Source of the DNA: Glandiceps talaboti
Lineage: Eukaryota; Hemichordata; Enteropneusta; Spengelidae
Direction of reading: 5' to 3'
Assembly (NCBI RefSeq): GCF_964340395.1
Contig: NC_135564.1
Location: 23,851,387 to 23,915,386 of the forward strand
DNA: 64,000 nt
Below the pieces are notes generated by a model that searched no databases, was not told the DNA's origin, and saw only the letters and a program-made list of their open reading frames with translations. The position numbers and the translations under genes were made by a program. Below, piece after piece: positions 48,317 through 60,800 of this stretch (the first letter of the stretch is position 1; every line of letters starts with the position of its first letter).

Positions 48317-48514
48317 TAGCACTACTGAACTGAGGTTGAGTAGTGAAATGTCTGTCAGTGTGTGTGTGTGTGTGTGTGACTTAAGTAAAAAAAACTTCAG
48401 AACGATTGCTCTGGTATTTGGCGGGGTATTATGGTGTAAAAGATGGAAAATTGTTCAAATGCAAATAATTGCCTCAGGGATGTGCGTTTTGGGTTAAAAA
48501 ATCATGATTCTTGG
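48317..48514 (+). mobile_element. Family A element, copy 9 (3'-truncated)
   Basis: A left hairpin (TAGCACTACTGAACTGAGGT), a short (GT)n run and a diverged first ~120 bp of the body (AACTTCAGAACGATTGCT, ATTGTTCAAATG) are present, then it stops. Confidence 0.65.
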
Positions 48515-48644
48515 TGTAAGAAAATGCTTTGACTAGAAGTGAAAGGTTATTGTTTTATTGATGCAATGAAATCACTAAATCTTTTATGGGCTACTTCACA
48601 CCACAATTAACCTCTGTTTGAGGTTGCTTGGAAATAGTGTTGTT

Positions 48645-48712
48645 TTAGCACAGCTGAATTAAAACATAGACACTGTCTTTGATTAAAACAGGTTCATTCA
48701 TGCTACAGACAT
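48645..48712 (+). mobile_element. Possible relic of a family A 5' end
   Basis: TTAGCACAGCTGAATT, then ~30 extra bases, then AGGTTCATTCATGCTACAGACATG resemble the two arms of the family A hairpin plus the following bases. The (CT)n tract beginning 40 bp later would sit where the family microsatellite belongs. Confidence 0.35.
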
Positions 48713-48745
48713 GATAAAGAGTATGTACCCTAAATCCCTAAGTGT

Positions 48746-48969
<224 letters not shown>

Positions 48970-49115
48970 AGTAGACACCCATTATTTTACTACATAGTTT
49001 GTCTCTCTGCAGATGTGTCCACTCTATAGCCCGCCAGCCTGCCAAATTCTTTGCAGCTTTGTTTTTCTGGCCAACTCTACATTTCGAACTCTTACCAAGT
49101 CCTTACCCCACACTC

Positions 49116-49157
49116 TAATCCCTAACCCTAACCTAACCCTGCCCCCTAACCCTAACT
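49116..49157. repeat. Short interstitial telomeric repeat tract (CCCTAA)n
   Basis: TAATCCCTAACCCTAACC, TAACCCTG and CCCCCTAACCCTAAC give about six degenerate CCCTAA units on the + strand, directly before the 10-bp satellite. TTAGGG is the telomere repeat of most animals. Sequence continues more than 14 kb beyond it, so this is not the chromosome end. Confidence 0.8.
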
Positions 49158-52100
49158 AGTTTTGAACGGTTTAAAACCGGTTTTGACCAGTTTTTGACTT
49201 GTTTGCATCGGTTTTGGACCTGGTTTGGACAGGTTTTGACCGGGTTTGGTTGGGTTGTGACCAGTTTTGAATACTTTTGGACAGGTTTGGACCAGTTTGG
49301 ACAGGTTTTCGATCGGTGGGGACCGGTTTTGACAGGTTTGCACAAGTTTTAACCAATTTTGATCGGTTTTGACCGGTTTAAAACCGGTGTGGACAGGTTT
49401 TATCTGGTTTTGACTCGTTTGCACCAGTTTTGGGCCGGTTTGGACAGGTTTTGTCTGGTTTCCATTGGTTTTGACGAGTTTAAAACAGGTCTGGACCAGT
49501 TTGGACAGGGTTTCAACCAGTTGGGACCGGGTTTGCACAGGTTTTGACCAATTTTGTCCGGTTTTGATCGGTTTTGACCAGTTTAAAACCATTGTGGACA
49601 GGTTTTGACCAGGTTTTGACTAGTTTGCATCGGTTTTGACCTAGTTTGGACAGGTTTGGACCGGTTTTGAATACTTTTGGACAGGTTTTCGACCAGTGGG
49701 GACCGGTTTTGACAGATTTGCAAGGTTTTGACCAATTTTGATCGGTTTAAAACCGGTGTGGACAGGTTTTGACCGGTTTGAACTAGTTTGCCCTGGTTTT
49801 GGACTGATTTTGACTGGTTTTGATCGGTTTTGACCAGTTTAAAACCGCTTTGGACAGGTTTTGTCCAATTTTGACTCGTCTGCACCGGTTTTGTACCTGT
49901 TTTGATAGGTTTGCACCGGTTTTGGATCGGTTTTGACAGATTTTCACAGGTTTGGAATGGTTTTGAACAGGTTTGGACCGATTTTGACTCGTTTGCACCG
50001 ATTTTCAACTGGTTTTGACTGGTTTTGATAAGTTTAGACAGGTTTTGAGTTGTTTGCACCGGTTTTGGACCGGTTTGTACCTATAATGACCGGTTTTTAT
50101 CGGTTTTGACCTGTTTAAAACCTGTTTGGACAGGTTTTGGCAGATTGTAACTCGTTTCCACCGGTTTGGACAGGTTTTGATCAGTTTTAACGAGTTTAAA
50201 TCTAGTGTGGACACGTTTTGATCGGTTTTGACGAGTTTAAAACCGTTGTGGACAGGTTTTGACTAGTTTGCATCGGTTTTGACCTAGTTTGGGCAGATTT
50301 TGACTGGTTTGAATACTTTTGGACAGGTCTGGACCAGTTTGGACAGGGTTTCAACCAGTTGGGACCGGATTTGACAGGTTTGCATAGGTTTTGACCAATT
50401 TTGTCCGGTTTTGATCGGTTTTGACCAGTTTAAAACCATTGTGGACAGGTTTTGACCAGGTTTTGACTAGTTTGCATCGGTTTTGACCTAGTTTGGAAAG
50501 GTTTTGACCGGTTTCGAATACTTTTGGACAGGTCTGGACCAGTTTGGACAGGTTTTCGACCAGTGGGGACCGGTTTTGACAGATTTGCAAGGTTTTGACC
50601 AATTTTGATCGGTTTTCACCGGTTTAAAACCGGTGTTAACAGGTTTTTATCGGTTTTGACGCATTTGCACCGGTTTTGACCTGGTTTGGACGAGTTTGGA
50701 CAGGTTTTGACTCAATTGCACCTATTTTGGACCTGGTTGGACAGGTTTTGACCGCTTTGGAATGGTTTTGGACAGGTTTGGACAAGTTTTGATAGGTTTG
50801 CATAGGTTTTGCACAGGTTTTTACCAATTTTGATCGGTTTAGACCAGTTTAATACCGGTGTGGAAAGGTTTTTATCGGTTTTGACTCGTTTGCACCGGTT
50901 TTGACCTGGTTTTGACCAGTTTGGACAGGTTTTGACTCAATTGTACCTATTTTGGACTTGGTTGGACAGGTTTCGACCGGTTTGGTCGGGTTTTGACTGG
51001 TTTGGAATTGTTTGGACAGGTTTTGACCGGTTTGGACAGGTTTTGAGAGGTTTTGACATGTGTGCACAGGTTTTGACAAATTTTGATTGGTTTTGACCGG
51101 TTTAAAACCGGTTTGGACATATTTGTACCGGTTTTGACTCGTTTGAACGGGTTTTGACCGGTTTGGAATGGTTTTGAACAGGTTTAACCGGTTTTGACAG
51201 GTTTGCACAGGTTTTGACCAATGTTGATTGGTTTTAACAAGTTTAAAACCGTTGTGGACAGGTTTTGACTGGTTTTGGACTAGTTTGGACTGATTTTGAC
51301 TGGTTTTGACCGGTTTAAAACCGCTTTGGATAGGTTTGCACCGGTTTTGGATCGGTTTTGACAGGTTTTCACTGGTTTGGAATGATTTTGAACAGGTTTG
51401 GATTGGTTTAGACTCGTTTAAACCGATTTTCAACTGGTTTTGACAAGTTTAGACAAGTTTTGACCGGTTTTGAGATTTTTGGACCGGTTTGTACCTATAA
51501 TGACCGGTTTTTATCGGTTATGACCGGTTTAAAACCCGTTTGGACAGGATTTGACCGATTTTAACTTGTTTGCACCGGTTTTGGACCGGTTTAAACAGGT
51601 TTTGATCAGTTTTAACGAGTTTAAAACTGGTGTGGACACGTTTTGATCAGTTTTGACGAGTTTAAAACCGTTGTGGACAGGTTTTAACTTGGTTTAAACT
51701 AGTTTGCCCAGGTTTTGGACTAGTTTGTACTGATTTTGAATGGTCTTGATCGGTTTGGACCGGTTTAAAACCGCTTTGAACATGTTTTGCCTAATTTTGA
51801 CTCGTTTGCACCGGTTTCATATTTGTTTTGTCCTAGTTTGACAGGTTTCGACCAGATTAGTCGGGTTTTGACTGGTTTGGAATGGTTTCGACAAGTGTTG
51901 ACCTGTTTGGACAGGTTTCCGACCGGTTTAGATAGGCCGGTTTTGACATGTGTGCACAGGTTTTGACTAATTTTAATCAGTTTTGGCCAGTTTAAATCCG
52001 GTGTGAACAGGTTTTGACAGGTTTTGACTCGTATGCACCTGTTTTGACCTAGTTTGGAAAGGTTTTGACTGGTTTGGTCTGGTTTGACCGATTTGGAATG

Positions 52101-53375
52101 GTTTTGGACAGGTTTTCACCGGGTAGGACAGGTTTCAGACCGGTTTGGACAGGTTTTGACTGTTTTGCACAGGTTTTGACAAATTTTGATCAATTTTGAC
52201 AGGTTTAAAATCGGTATAGACAGGGTTCTGACTCGTTTGCACAGGTTTTGACCAGTGTTGATCTATTTTGACAGGTTTTGACCAGTTTTGACTCGTTTGC
52301 ACAGGTTTTGATCAGTATTGACCGGTATGAAACCTGTTTGGACAGGTTTTGACTGATTTTTCTCGTTTGCACAGATTTTGCACTGTGTATGGACAAGTTT
52401 GTACCGATTTTGACTGGTTTAGACCAATTTGGACTGATTTCGACAGGTGTGGTCAGGTTTTGACAGGTTTTTTTAATGGTTTGGACAGGTTTGGATCAGT
52501 TTGGTCCGGTCTCCAACAAGTTTGGACCTATTTTGACAGGTTTTCACAGGGTTTAATGAGTTTGAACAGTTTTTGACTGGTTTTGACCATTTTGGACGAG
52601 TTTGTATGGCTTTCCACTTGTTTAGTCCGGTTGGGGCGGAGTTTAGTTAGGTTTTAACTGGTTAAGACTGGTTTTGACAGGTTTGCACCAGTTTTAATTG
52701 GTTTTGAACGGTTTGATCGGTTTGGACTGTTTTGAAATTGTTTGGAATAGTTTTGACAAGTTTACACCGATTTCGACAGGTTTTGGCTGGTTTTGGACTT
52801 GATTGGAGCGGTTTTTACAGGTATGGGTGGGTATGTTTTGATAAGTTTTTGACGGGTTTTAGAATAGTTTTGACCAGCTTTGAAAGTTTCTATCATGTTA
52901 TAACTGGTTATTAACGGTTTCTACAGAATTGTACCTATTTTGACCTGTTTTTACAGGTTTTATTTTTCTGTGTTTTTATAGGTTTGGATCGCTTCTGACG
53001 GGTTTTTTCCTGGACAAGTTTGTACAGATTTTGACCGGTTTTAACATGTTTTCTCCGTTTTTGGTCGGTTTGGAACAGATTAGACAGGTTTGGGAAGGTT
53101 AAGATAACTTTTGACTGGTTTCCACTGGTTTGGACAGGTTTTGATAGGTTTCAGCCGGATTCGATGTTTGTACCAGGTGTATACCGGTTTCATCAGGTTT
53201 GCAACACACTTTGTACAGTTAAAAAAGGTTTGTAGTAGGTTGATCGGTTTGGATCGGTTTGGACAGGAGTTGACCGGTTTGGACCGGTTTGGACCGGTTT
53301 AGTCCAGTTCGGAAAGGATTTGAACGGTGCGAACTCATTTTGAGGTTTGAGCTGGTTCTTACCTGTTTAGACCGA
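49158..53375. repeat. Degenerate satellite with a 10-bp period
   Basis: About 4.2 kb consists of decamers such as GGTTTTGACC, GGTTTGGACA, GGTTTGCACC and GTTTAAAACC in loosely repeating order, so larger units of 30-100 bp can be picked out but drift. Decay increases to the right (after ~52.2 kb). Because 3 x 10 bp is in frame, long Ser-Lys-Pro/Gln-Asn-rich frames stay open on the - strand; these are not genes. Confidence 0.9.
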
Positions 53376-53379
53376 TTTT

Positions 53380-54892
53380 TAGCACAACTGAACTGAGGTT
53401 CAGTAGTGCTATAGGGATCGCCCGGCGTCTGTCTGTCTGTCTGTCTGTGTGTGTGTGTGTGTGTGTGTGGATGTGTGTGTGTGAGTGTGTGTGTGTAAAC
53501 AACTTAAAGTCAAAAACTGCTGAACCGATTGCCACGATGTTTGGTGGGTCCAATACCTTGGGTGTCTAGTTGGGAAATTGTTCAAATCAAAATGATCGCA
53601 TCACAGGTGTGTGATTTGGGTAAAAAAATGTGATTTTTGGTCAAAAAACTTAAACTCGGAAACTTTTGGGCAGATTGATGCAGAATGTGGTGGGAACATT
53701 CTTAAGGGGGTGTAAAGTAAGATTTGTTCATGACGGGATGATTCCATCAGTTATATGCAAATTAGGGCTAAAAATTTGTCTTTTTGGTTAAAAATCTATA
53801 ATTCCAAAACTACTGAGCAGATTGGGCTGAAATTTAATGGGAATGTATCTAGGGATGTATGGACGAAGAAATATTAAGCATACCATGATTCCATGAATGA
53901 TATGCAAATTAGGTGTAATAATGTTCATTTTTGGTCAAAAACTTATATCTCAAAAAGTATGTGGTCACTGAGTGTGAAACTTGGTGAGATGTTTCTGAGT
54001 GTTATTCTTCAAAACATTTTGACAAAATTGGCCCTAGCAACCATGACCACGCCCAAATGGCAGTATATTTTGGTCAAATAACAACATCATCTGGTAGGCA
54101 AATGAGTAAACATTCAAAAAATGTATGCAAATACCATAGCAACCATGACCACGCCCATAGCAACAGCCAAACGGTCGTGTATTTCACAAAGATAACAACA
54201 TCAGGATTAATAGACAATTGAATAAACGTTCAAAAAAATACATGTAAATTTGCCTAGCAACAAGACCACGCCCATAGCAACAGCCAAATAATCATGTATA
54301 TTGCAAAGATAACAGGAATAGAAAGACAAATGAATAAACATTCAAAAATGTATGCAAATGTGCCTAGCAACAAGACCACGCCCATAGCAACAGCCAAATG
54401 ATCACATATATTGCAAAGATAACAAAGGGGATTAATAGACAATTGAATAAACATTCAAAAAATGTATGTAAATATGCCTAGCAACAAGACCACGCCCATA
54501 GCAACAGCCAAATAATCACATATATTGCAAAGATAACAACAGGAATAGAAGACAAATGAATAAACATTCAAAAAATGTATGCAAGTGTGCCTAGCAACAA
54601 GACCACGCCCATAGCAACAGCCAAATGATCACATATATTGCAAAGATAACAATGGGGATTAATAGACAATTGAATAAACATTCAAAAAATGTATGTAAAT
54701 ATGCCTAGCAACAAGACCATGTCCATACCAACAGCCAAATGATAGCATATATCGTAAAGATAGCAACATGGTTGGATAGGCAACTGGATAGTCATTCACC
54801 AAATGAACACTTATTGTTAGCATGGACTACCATATGGATAAACATTTTTAAAAACTGTAAAGTTGTGCTACAATGCCATTGGCGGTATTTTT
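53380..54892 (+). mobile_element. Family A interspersed element, copy 10 (full length)
   Basis: It has perfect end arms: TAGCACAACT (53380-53389) and AGTTGTGCTA (54861-54870). A CTGT then GT-rich tract (53429-53496) precedes the common body, and at least six tandem units of about 115 bp lie between 54030 and 54720. It sits exactly between the 10-bp satellite on its left and the 45-bp satellite on its right, and its terminal ATTGGCGGTATTTTT runs straight into the first 45-bp monomer. Confidence 0.88.
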
Positions 54893-57800
54893 AACCAAAT
54901 AGCTTGATCTCAGATAAATAGCGGCTATTGGCTATTTACTAAAATAGCTTGATCTCAGATAAATAGCGGCTATTGGCTATTTACCCAAAAAGCTTGATCT
55001 CAGATAAATAGCAGCTATTGGCAATTTACCCAAATAGCTTGATCTCAGATAAATAGCGGCTATTGGCTTTTTAACCAAATAGCTTCATCTCAGATAAATA
55101 GCAACTGATGGCTATTTACCAAAATAGCTTCACCTCAGATAAATAGCACCTATTGGCTATTTACCCAAATAGCTTGATCTCAGATAATTAGCGGCTTTTG
55201 GTTATTTACCCAAATTCTTTGATCTCAGATAAATAGTGGCTATTGGCTATTTACCCAAAAAACTTGATCTCAGATGAATAGCGGCTATTGGCTATTTACC
55301 CAAATAGCTTGATCTCAGATAAATAGCAGCTATAGGCTATTTACCCAAATAGCTTGATCTAAGATAAATAGCGGCTATTGGCTATTTACCCAAAAACCTT
55401 AATCTCAGATAAATAGCGGCTATTGGCAATTTACCCAAATAGCTTGATCTCAGATAAATAGCTGCTATTGGCTATTAACAAAAATAGCTTGATCTCAGAT
55501 AAATAACGGCTATTGGCTATTTACCCAAAAAGCTTGATCTCAGATAAATAGCGGCTATTGGCTTTGTAACCAAATAGCTTGATCTCAGATAAATAGCAGC
55601 TGTTGGCTATTTACCAAAATTGCTTGATCTCAGATAAATAGTGGCTATTGGCTTTTTACCGAAATAGCGGGATCTCAGATAAATAGCGGCTATTGGCTTT
55701 TTACCCAAATAGCTTGATCTCAGGTAAATAGCGGCTATTGGCTTTGTAACCAAATAGCTTGATCTCAGATAAATAGCATTTACTAGCTATTTACCCAAAT
55801 TGCTTGATCTCAGATAAATAGCGGTTATTGGCTATTTACCAAAAAAGCTTGATCTCAGATAAATAGCGGCTATTGGTTATTTACCAAGATAGCTTGATCT
55901 CAGATAATCAGCGATTATTGCCTATTTACCCAAATAGCTTGATCTCAGATAAATAGCGGCTATTGCCTATTTACCCAAATAGCTTGATCTCAGGTAAATA
56001 GTGGCTATTGACTATTTACCCCAAATTGCTTGATCTCAGATAAATAGCGGTTATTGGCTATTTACCAAAAAAGCTTGATCTCAGATAAATAGCGGCTATT
56101 GGTTATTTACCAAAATAGCTTAATCTCAGATAATCAGCGATTATTGCCTATTTACCCAAATAGCTTGATCTCAGATAAATAGCGGCTATTGCCTATTTAC
56201 CCAAATAGCTTGATCTCAGGTAAATAGTGGCTATTGACTATTTACCCCAAATTGCTTGATCTCAGATAAATAGCGGTTATTGGCTATTTACCAAAAAAGC
56301 TTGATCTCAGATAAATAGCGGCTATTGGTTATTTACCAAAATAGCTTGATCTCAGATAATCAGCGATTATTGCCTATTTACCCAAATAGCTTGAACTCAG
56401 ATAAATAGCGGCTTTTGGTTATTTACCCAAATTGCTTGATATCAGATAAATAGCGGTTATTGGCTATTTACTAAAATAGCTTGATCTCAGATAAATAGCG
56501 GCTATTGGCTATTTACCCAAATAGCTTGATCTCAGGTAAATAGCGGCTATTGACTATTTACCCAAATAGCTTGATCTCAGATAAATAGTGGCTATTGGCA
56601 ATTTACCAAAAAACCTTGATCTCAGATAAATAGCGGCTTTTGGCTTTTTACCCAAACAGCTTGATCTCAGATAATTAGCGGCTTTTGGCTATTAAACCAA
56701 ATTGCTTGATATCAGCTAATTAGCAGCTATTGGCTATTTACCCAAATAGCTTGATCTCAGATAATTAGCGGCTTTTGCCTATTTACCTCAAATAGCTTGA
56801 TCTTAGATAAATAGCAGCTATTACCTATTTAACCAAATAGCTTGATCTCAGATAAATAGCAGCTATTGGCTATTTACCCAAATAGCTTGATCTCAGATAA
56901 TTAGCGGCTTTTGGTTATTAACCCAAATTGCTTGATCTCAGATAAATAGTGGCTATTGGCTATTTACCCAAATAGCTTGATCTCAGATAAATAGTGGCTA
57001 TTGGCTATTTACCAAAAAAGCTTGATCTCAGATAAATAGCGGCTATTGGCAATTTACCCAAATAGCTTGTTCTCAGATAATTAGCGGCTTTTGGCTATTA
57101 ACCCAAATTGCTTGATCTCAGATAATTAGCAGCTATTGGCTATTTATAAAAATAGCTTGATCTCAGATAATTAGCGGCTTTTGGCTATTTACCCAAATTG
57201 CTTGATCTCAAATAATTAGCGGCTTTTGGCTATTTACCCGAATTGCTTGATCTAAGATAATTAGCAGCTATTGGCTATTTACCCAAATAGCTTGATCTCA
57301 GATAATTAGCGGCTTTTGCCTATTTACCCCAAATAGCTTGATCTTAGATAAATAGCGGCTATTGACTATTTAACCAAATAGCTTGATCTCAGATAAATAG
57401 CGACTGTAGGCAATTTACCAAAATAGGTTGATCTCAGATAAATAGCAGCTATTGGCTATTTACCCAAATAGCTTGATCTCAGATAAATAGCGGCTTTTGG
57501 TTATTTACCAACATAGCTTGATCTCAGATAAATAGCAGCTACTGGCTATTTATACCTTGATCTCAGATAAATAGCGGCTTTTGGTTATTTACCCAAATAG
57601 CTTGATCTCAGATAATTAGCGGCTTTTGGTTATTTACCCAAATTGCTTGATCTCAGATAAATAGCGGCTTTTGCCTATATACCCCAAATAGCTTGATCTT
57701 AGATAAATAGCGGCTATTGCCTATTTAACCAAATAGCTTGATCTCAGATAAATAGCGACTGTAGGCTATTTACCAAAATAGCTTGATCTCAGATAAATAG

Positions 57801-60800
57801 CGACTATTGGCTATTTAACCAAATAGCTTGATCTCAGATAAATAGCGACTGTAGACTATTTACCAAAATAGCTTGATCTCAGATAAATAGCAGCTTTTGG
57901 TTATTTACCCAAATTGCTTGATCTCAGATAAATAGTGGCTATTGGCTATTTACCCAAAAATCTTGATCTCAGATAAATAGCGGCTATTGGCAATTTACCC
58001 AAATAGCTTGATCTGAGATTAATAGCGGCTATTGGCTTTTTACCCAAATAGCTTGATCTGAGATAAATAGCGGCTATTGGCTTTTTACCCAAATAGCTTG
58101 ATCTAAGATAAATAGCGGCTATTAGCTATTTACCAAAATAGCTTGATCTCAGATAAATAGCTGCTATTGGGTATTTACCCAAATAGCTTGATCTCAGGTA
58201 AACAGTGGCTATTGACTATTTACCCAAATAGCTTGATCTGAGATAAATAGCGGCTATTGGCTTTTTACCCAAATAGCTTGATCTCAGATAAGTAGCGGCT
58301 ATTGCCTTGTAACCAAATAGCTTAATCTCAGATAAATAGCGGCTGTTGGATATTTACCAAAATAGCTTGATCTCAGATAAATAGCAGCTACTGGCTATTA
58401 ATAGCTTGATCTCAGATAATTAGCGGCTTTTGGTTATTTACCCAAATTGCTTGATCTCAGATAAATAGTGGCTATTGGCTATTTACCCAAAAAGCTTGAT
58501 CTCAGATAAATAGCGGCTATTGGCAATTTACCCAAATAGCTGGATCTGAGATAAATAGCGGCTATTGGCTTTTTACCCAAATAGCTTGATCTAAGGTAAA
58601 TAGCGGCTATTACCTATTTACCAAAATAGCTTGATCTCAGATAAATAGCTGCTATTGGCTATTTACAAAAAAAGGTTGATCTCAGATAAATAACGGGTAT
58701 TGGCTATTTACCCAAATAGCTTGATCTAAGATAAATAGCGGCTATTAGCTATTTACCAAAAATAGCTTGATCTCAGATAAATAGCTGCTATTGGGTATTT
58801 ACCCAAATAGCTTGATCTCAGGTAAACAGTGGCTATTGACTATTTACCCAAATAGCTTGATCTGAGATAAATAGCGGCTATTGGCTTTTTACCCAAATAG
58901 CTTGATCTCAGATAAGTAGCGGCTATTGCCTTGTAACCAAATAGCTTAATCTCAGATAAATAGCGGCTGTTGGATATTTACCAAAATAGCTTGATCTCAG
59001 ATAAATAGCAGCTACTGGCTATTAATAGCTTGATCTCAGATAATTAGCGGCTTTTGGTTATTTACCCAAATTGCTTGATCTCAGATAAATAGTGGCTATT
59101 GGCTATTTACCCAAAAAGCTTGATCTCAGATAAATAGCGGCTATTGGCAATTTACCCAAATAGCTGGATCTGAGATAAATAGCGGCTATTGGCTTTTTAC
59201 CCAAATAGCTTGATCTAAGGTAAATAGCGGCTATTACCTATTTACCAAAATAGCTTGATCTCAGATAAATAGCTGCTATTGGCTATTTACAAAAAAAGGT
59301 TGATCTCAGAAAAATAGCGGCTATTGGCAATTTACCCAAATAGCTTGTTCTCAGATAATTAGCGGCTTTTGGCTATTAACCCAAATTGCTTGATCTCAGA
59401 TAATTAGCAGCTATTGGCTATTTATAAAAATAGCTTGATCTCAGATAATTAGCGGCTTTTGGCTATTTACCCAAATTGCTTGATCTCAAATAATTAGCGG
59501 CTTTTGGCTATTTACCCAAATTGCTTGATCTAAGATAATTAGCAGCTATTGGCTATTTACCCAAATAGCTTGATCTCAGATAATTAGCGGCTTTTGCCTA
59601 TTTACCCCAAATAGCTTGATCTTAGATAAATAGCGGCTATTGACTATTTAACCAAATAGCTTGATCTCAGATAAATAGCGACTGTAGGCAATTTACCAAA
59701 ATAGGTTGATCTCAGATAAATAGCAGCTATTGGCTATTTACCCAAATAGCTTGATCTCAGATAAATAGCGGCTTTTGGTTATTTACCAACATAGCTTGAT
59801 CTCAGATAAATAGCAGCTACTGGCTATTTATACCTTGATCTCAGATAAATAGCGGCTTTTGGTTATTTACCCAAATAGCTTGATCTCAGATAATTAGCGG
59901 CTTTTGGTTATTTACCCAAATTGCTTGATCTCAGATAAATAGCGGCTTTTGCCTATATACCCCAAATAGCTTGATCTTAGATAAATAGCGGCTATTGCCT
60001 ATTTAACCAAATAGCTTGATCTCAGATAAATAGCGACTGTAGGCTATTTACCAAAATAGGTTGATCTCAGATAAATAGCGACTATTGGCTATTTACCCAA
60101 ATAGCTTGATCTCAGATAAATAGCGGCTTTTGGTTATTTACCAACATAGCTTGATCTCAGATAAATAGCAGCTACTGGCTATTTATACCTTGATCTCAGA
60201 TAAATAGCGGCTTTTGGTTATTTACCCAAATAGCTTGATCTCAGATAATTAGCGGCTTTTGGTTATTTACCCAAATTGCTTGATCTCAGATAAATAGCGG
60301 CTTTTGCCTATATACCCCAAATAGCTTGATCTTAGATAAATAGCGGCTATTGCCTATTTAACCAAATAGCTTGATCTCAGATAAATAGCGACTGTAGGCT
60401 ATTTACCAAAATAGCTTGATCTCAGATAAATAGCGACTATTGGCTATTTAACCAAATAGCTTGATCTCAGATAAATAGCGACTGTAGACTATTTACCAAA
60501 ATAGCTTGATCTCAGATAAATAGCAGCTTTTGGTTATTTACCCAAATTGCTTGATCTCAGATAAATAGTGGCTATTGGCTATTTACCCAAAAATCTTGAT
60601 CTCAGATAAATAGCGGCTATTGGCAATTTACCCAAATAGCTTGATCTGAGATTAATAGCGGCTATTGGCTTTTTACCCAAATAGCTTGATCTGAGATAAA
60701 TAGCGGCTATTGGCTTTTTACCCAAATAGCTTGATCTAAGATAAATAGCGGCTATTAGCTATTTACCAAAATAGCTTGATCTCAGATAAATAGCTGCTAT

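Noticed and set aside
49116-49157. Telomere repeat as a true chromosome end
   Set aside because: Only about six degenerate units, followed by more than 14 kb of other sequence.
49133-53302. Ser/Lys/Pro/Gln-rich frames up to 194 codons, and + strand Phe/Gly/Asp-rich frames
   Set aside because: They are by-products of the 10-bp-period array (30 bp = 10 codons), open on both strands.
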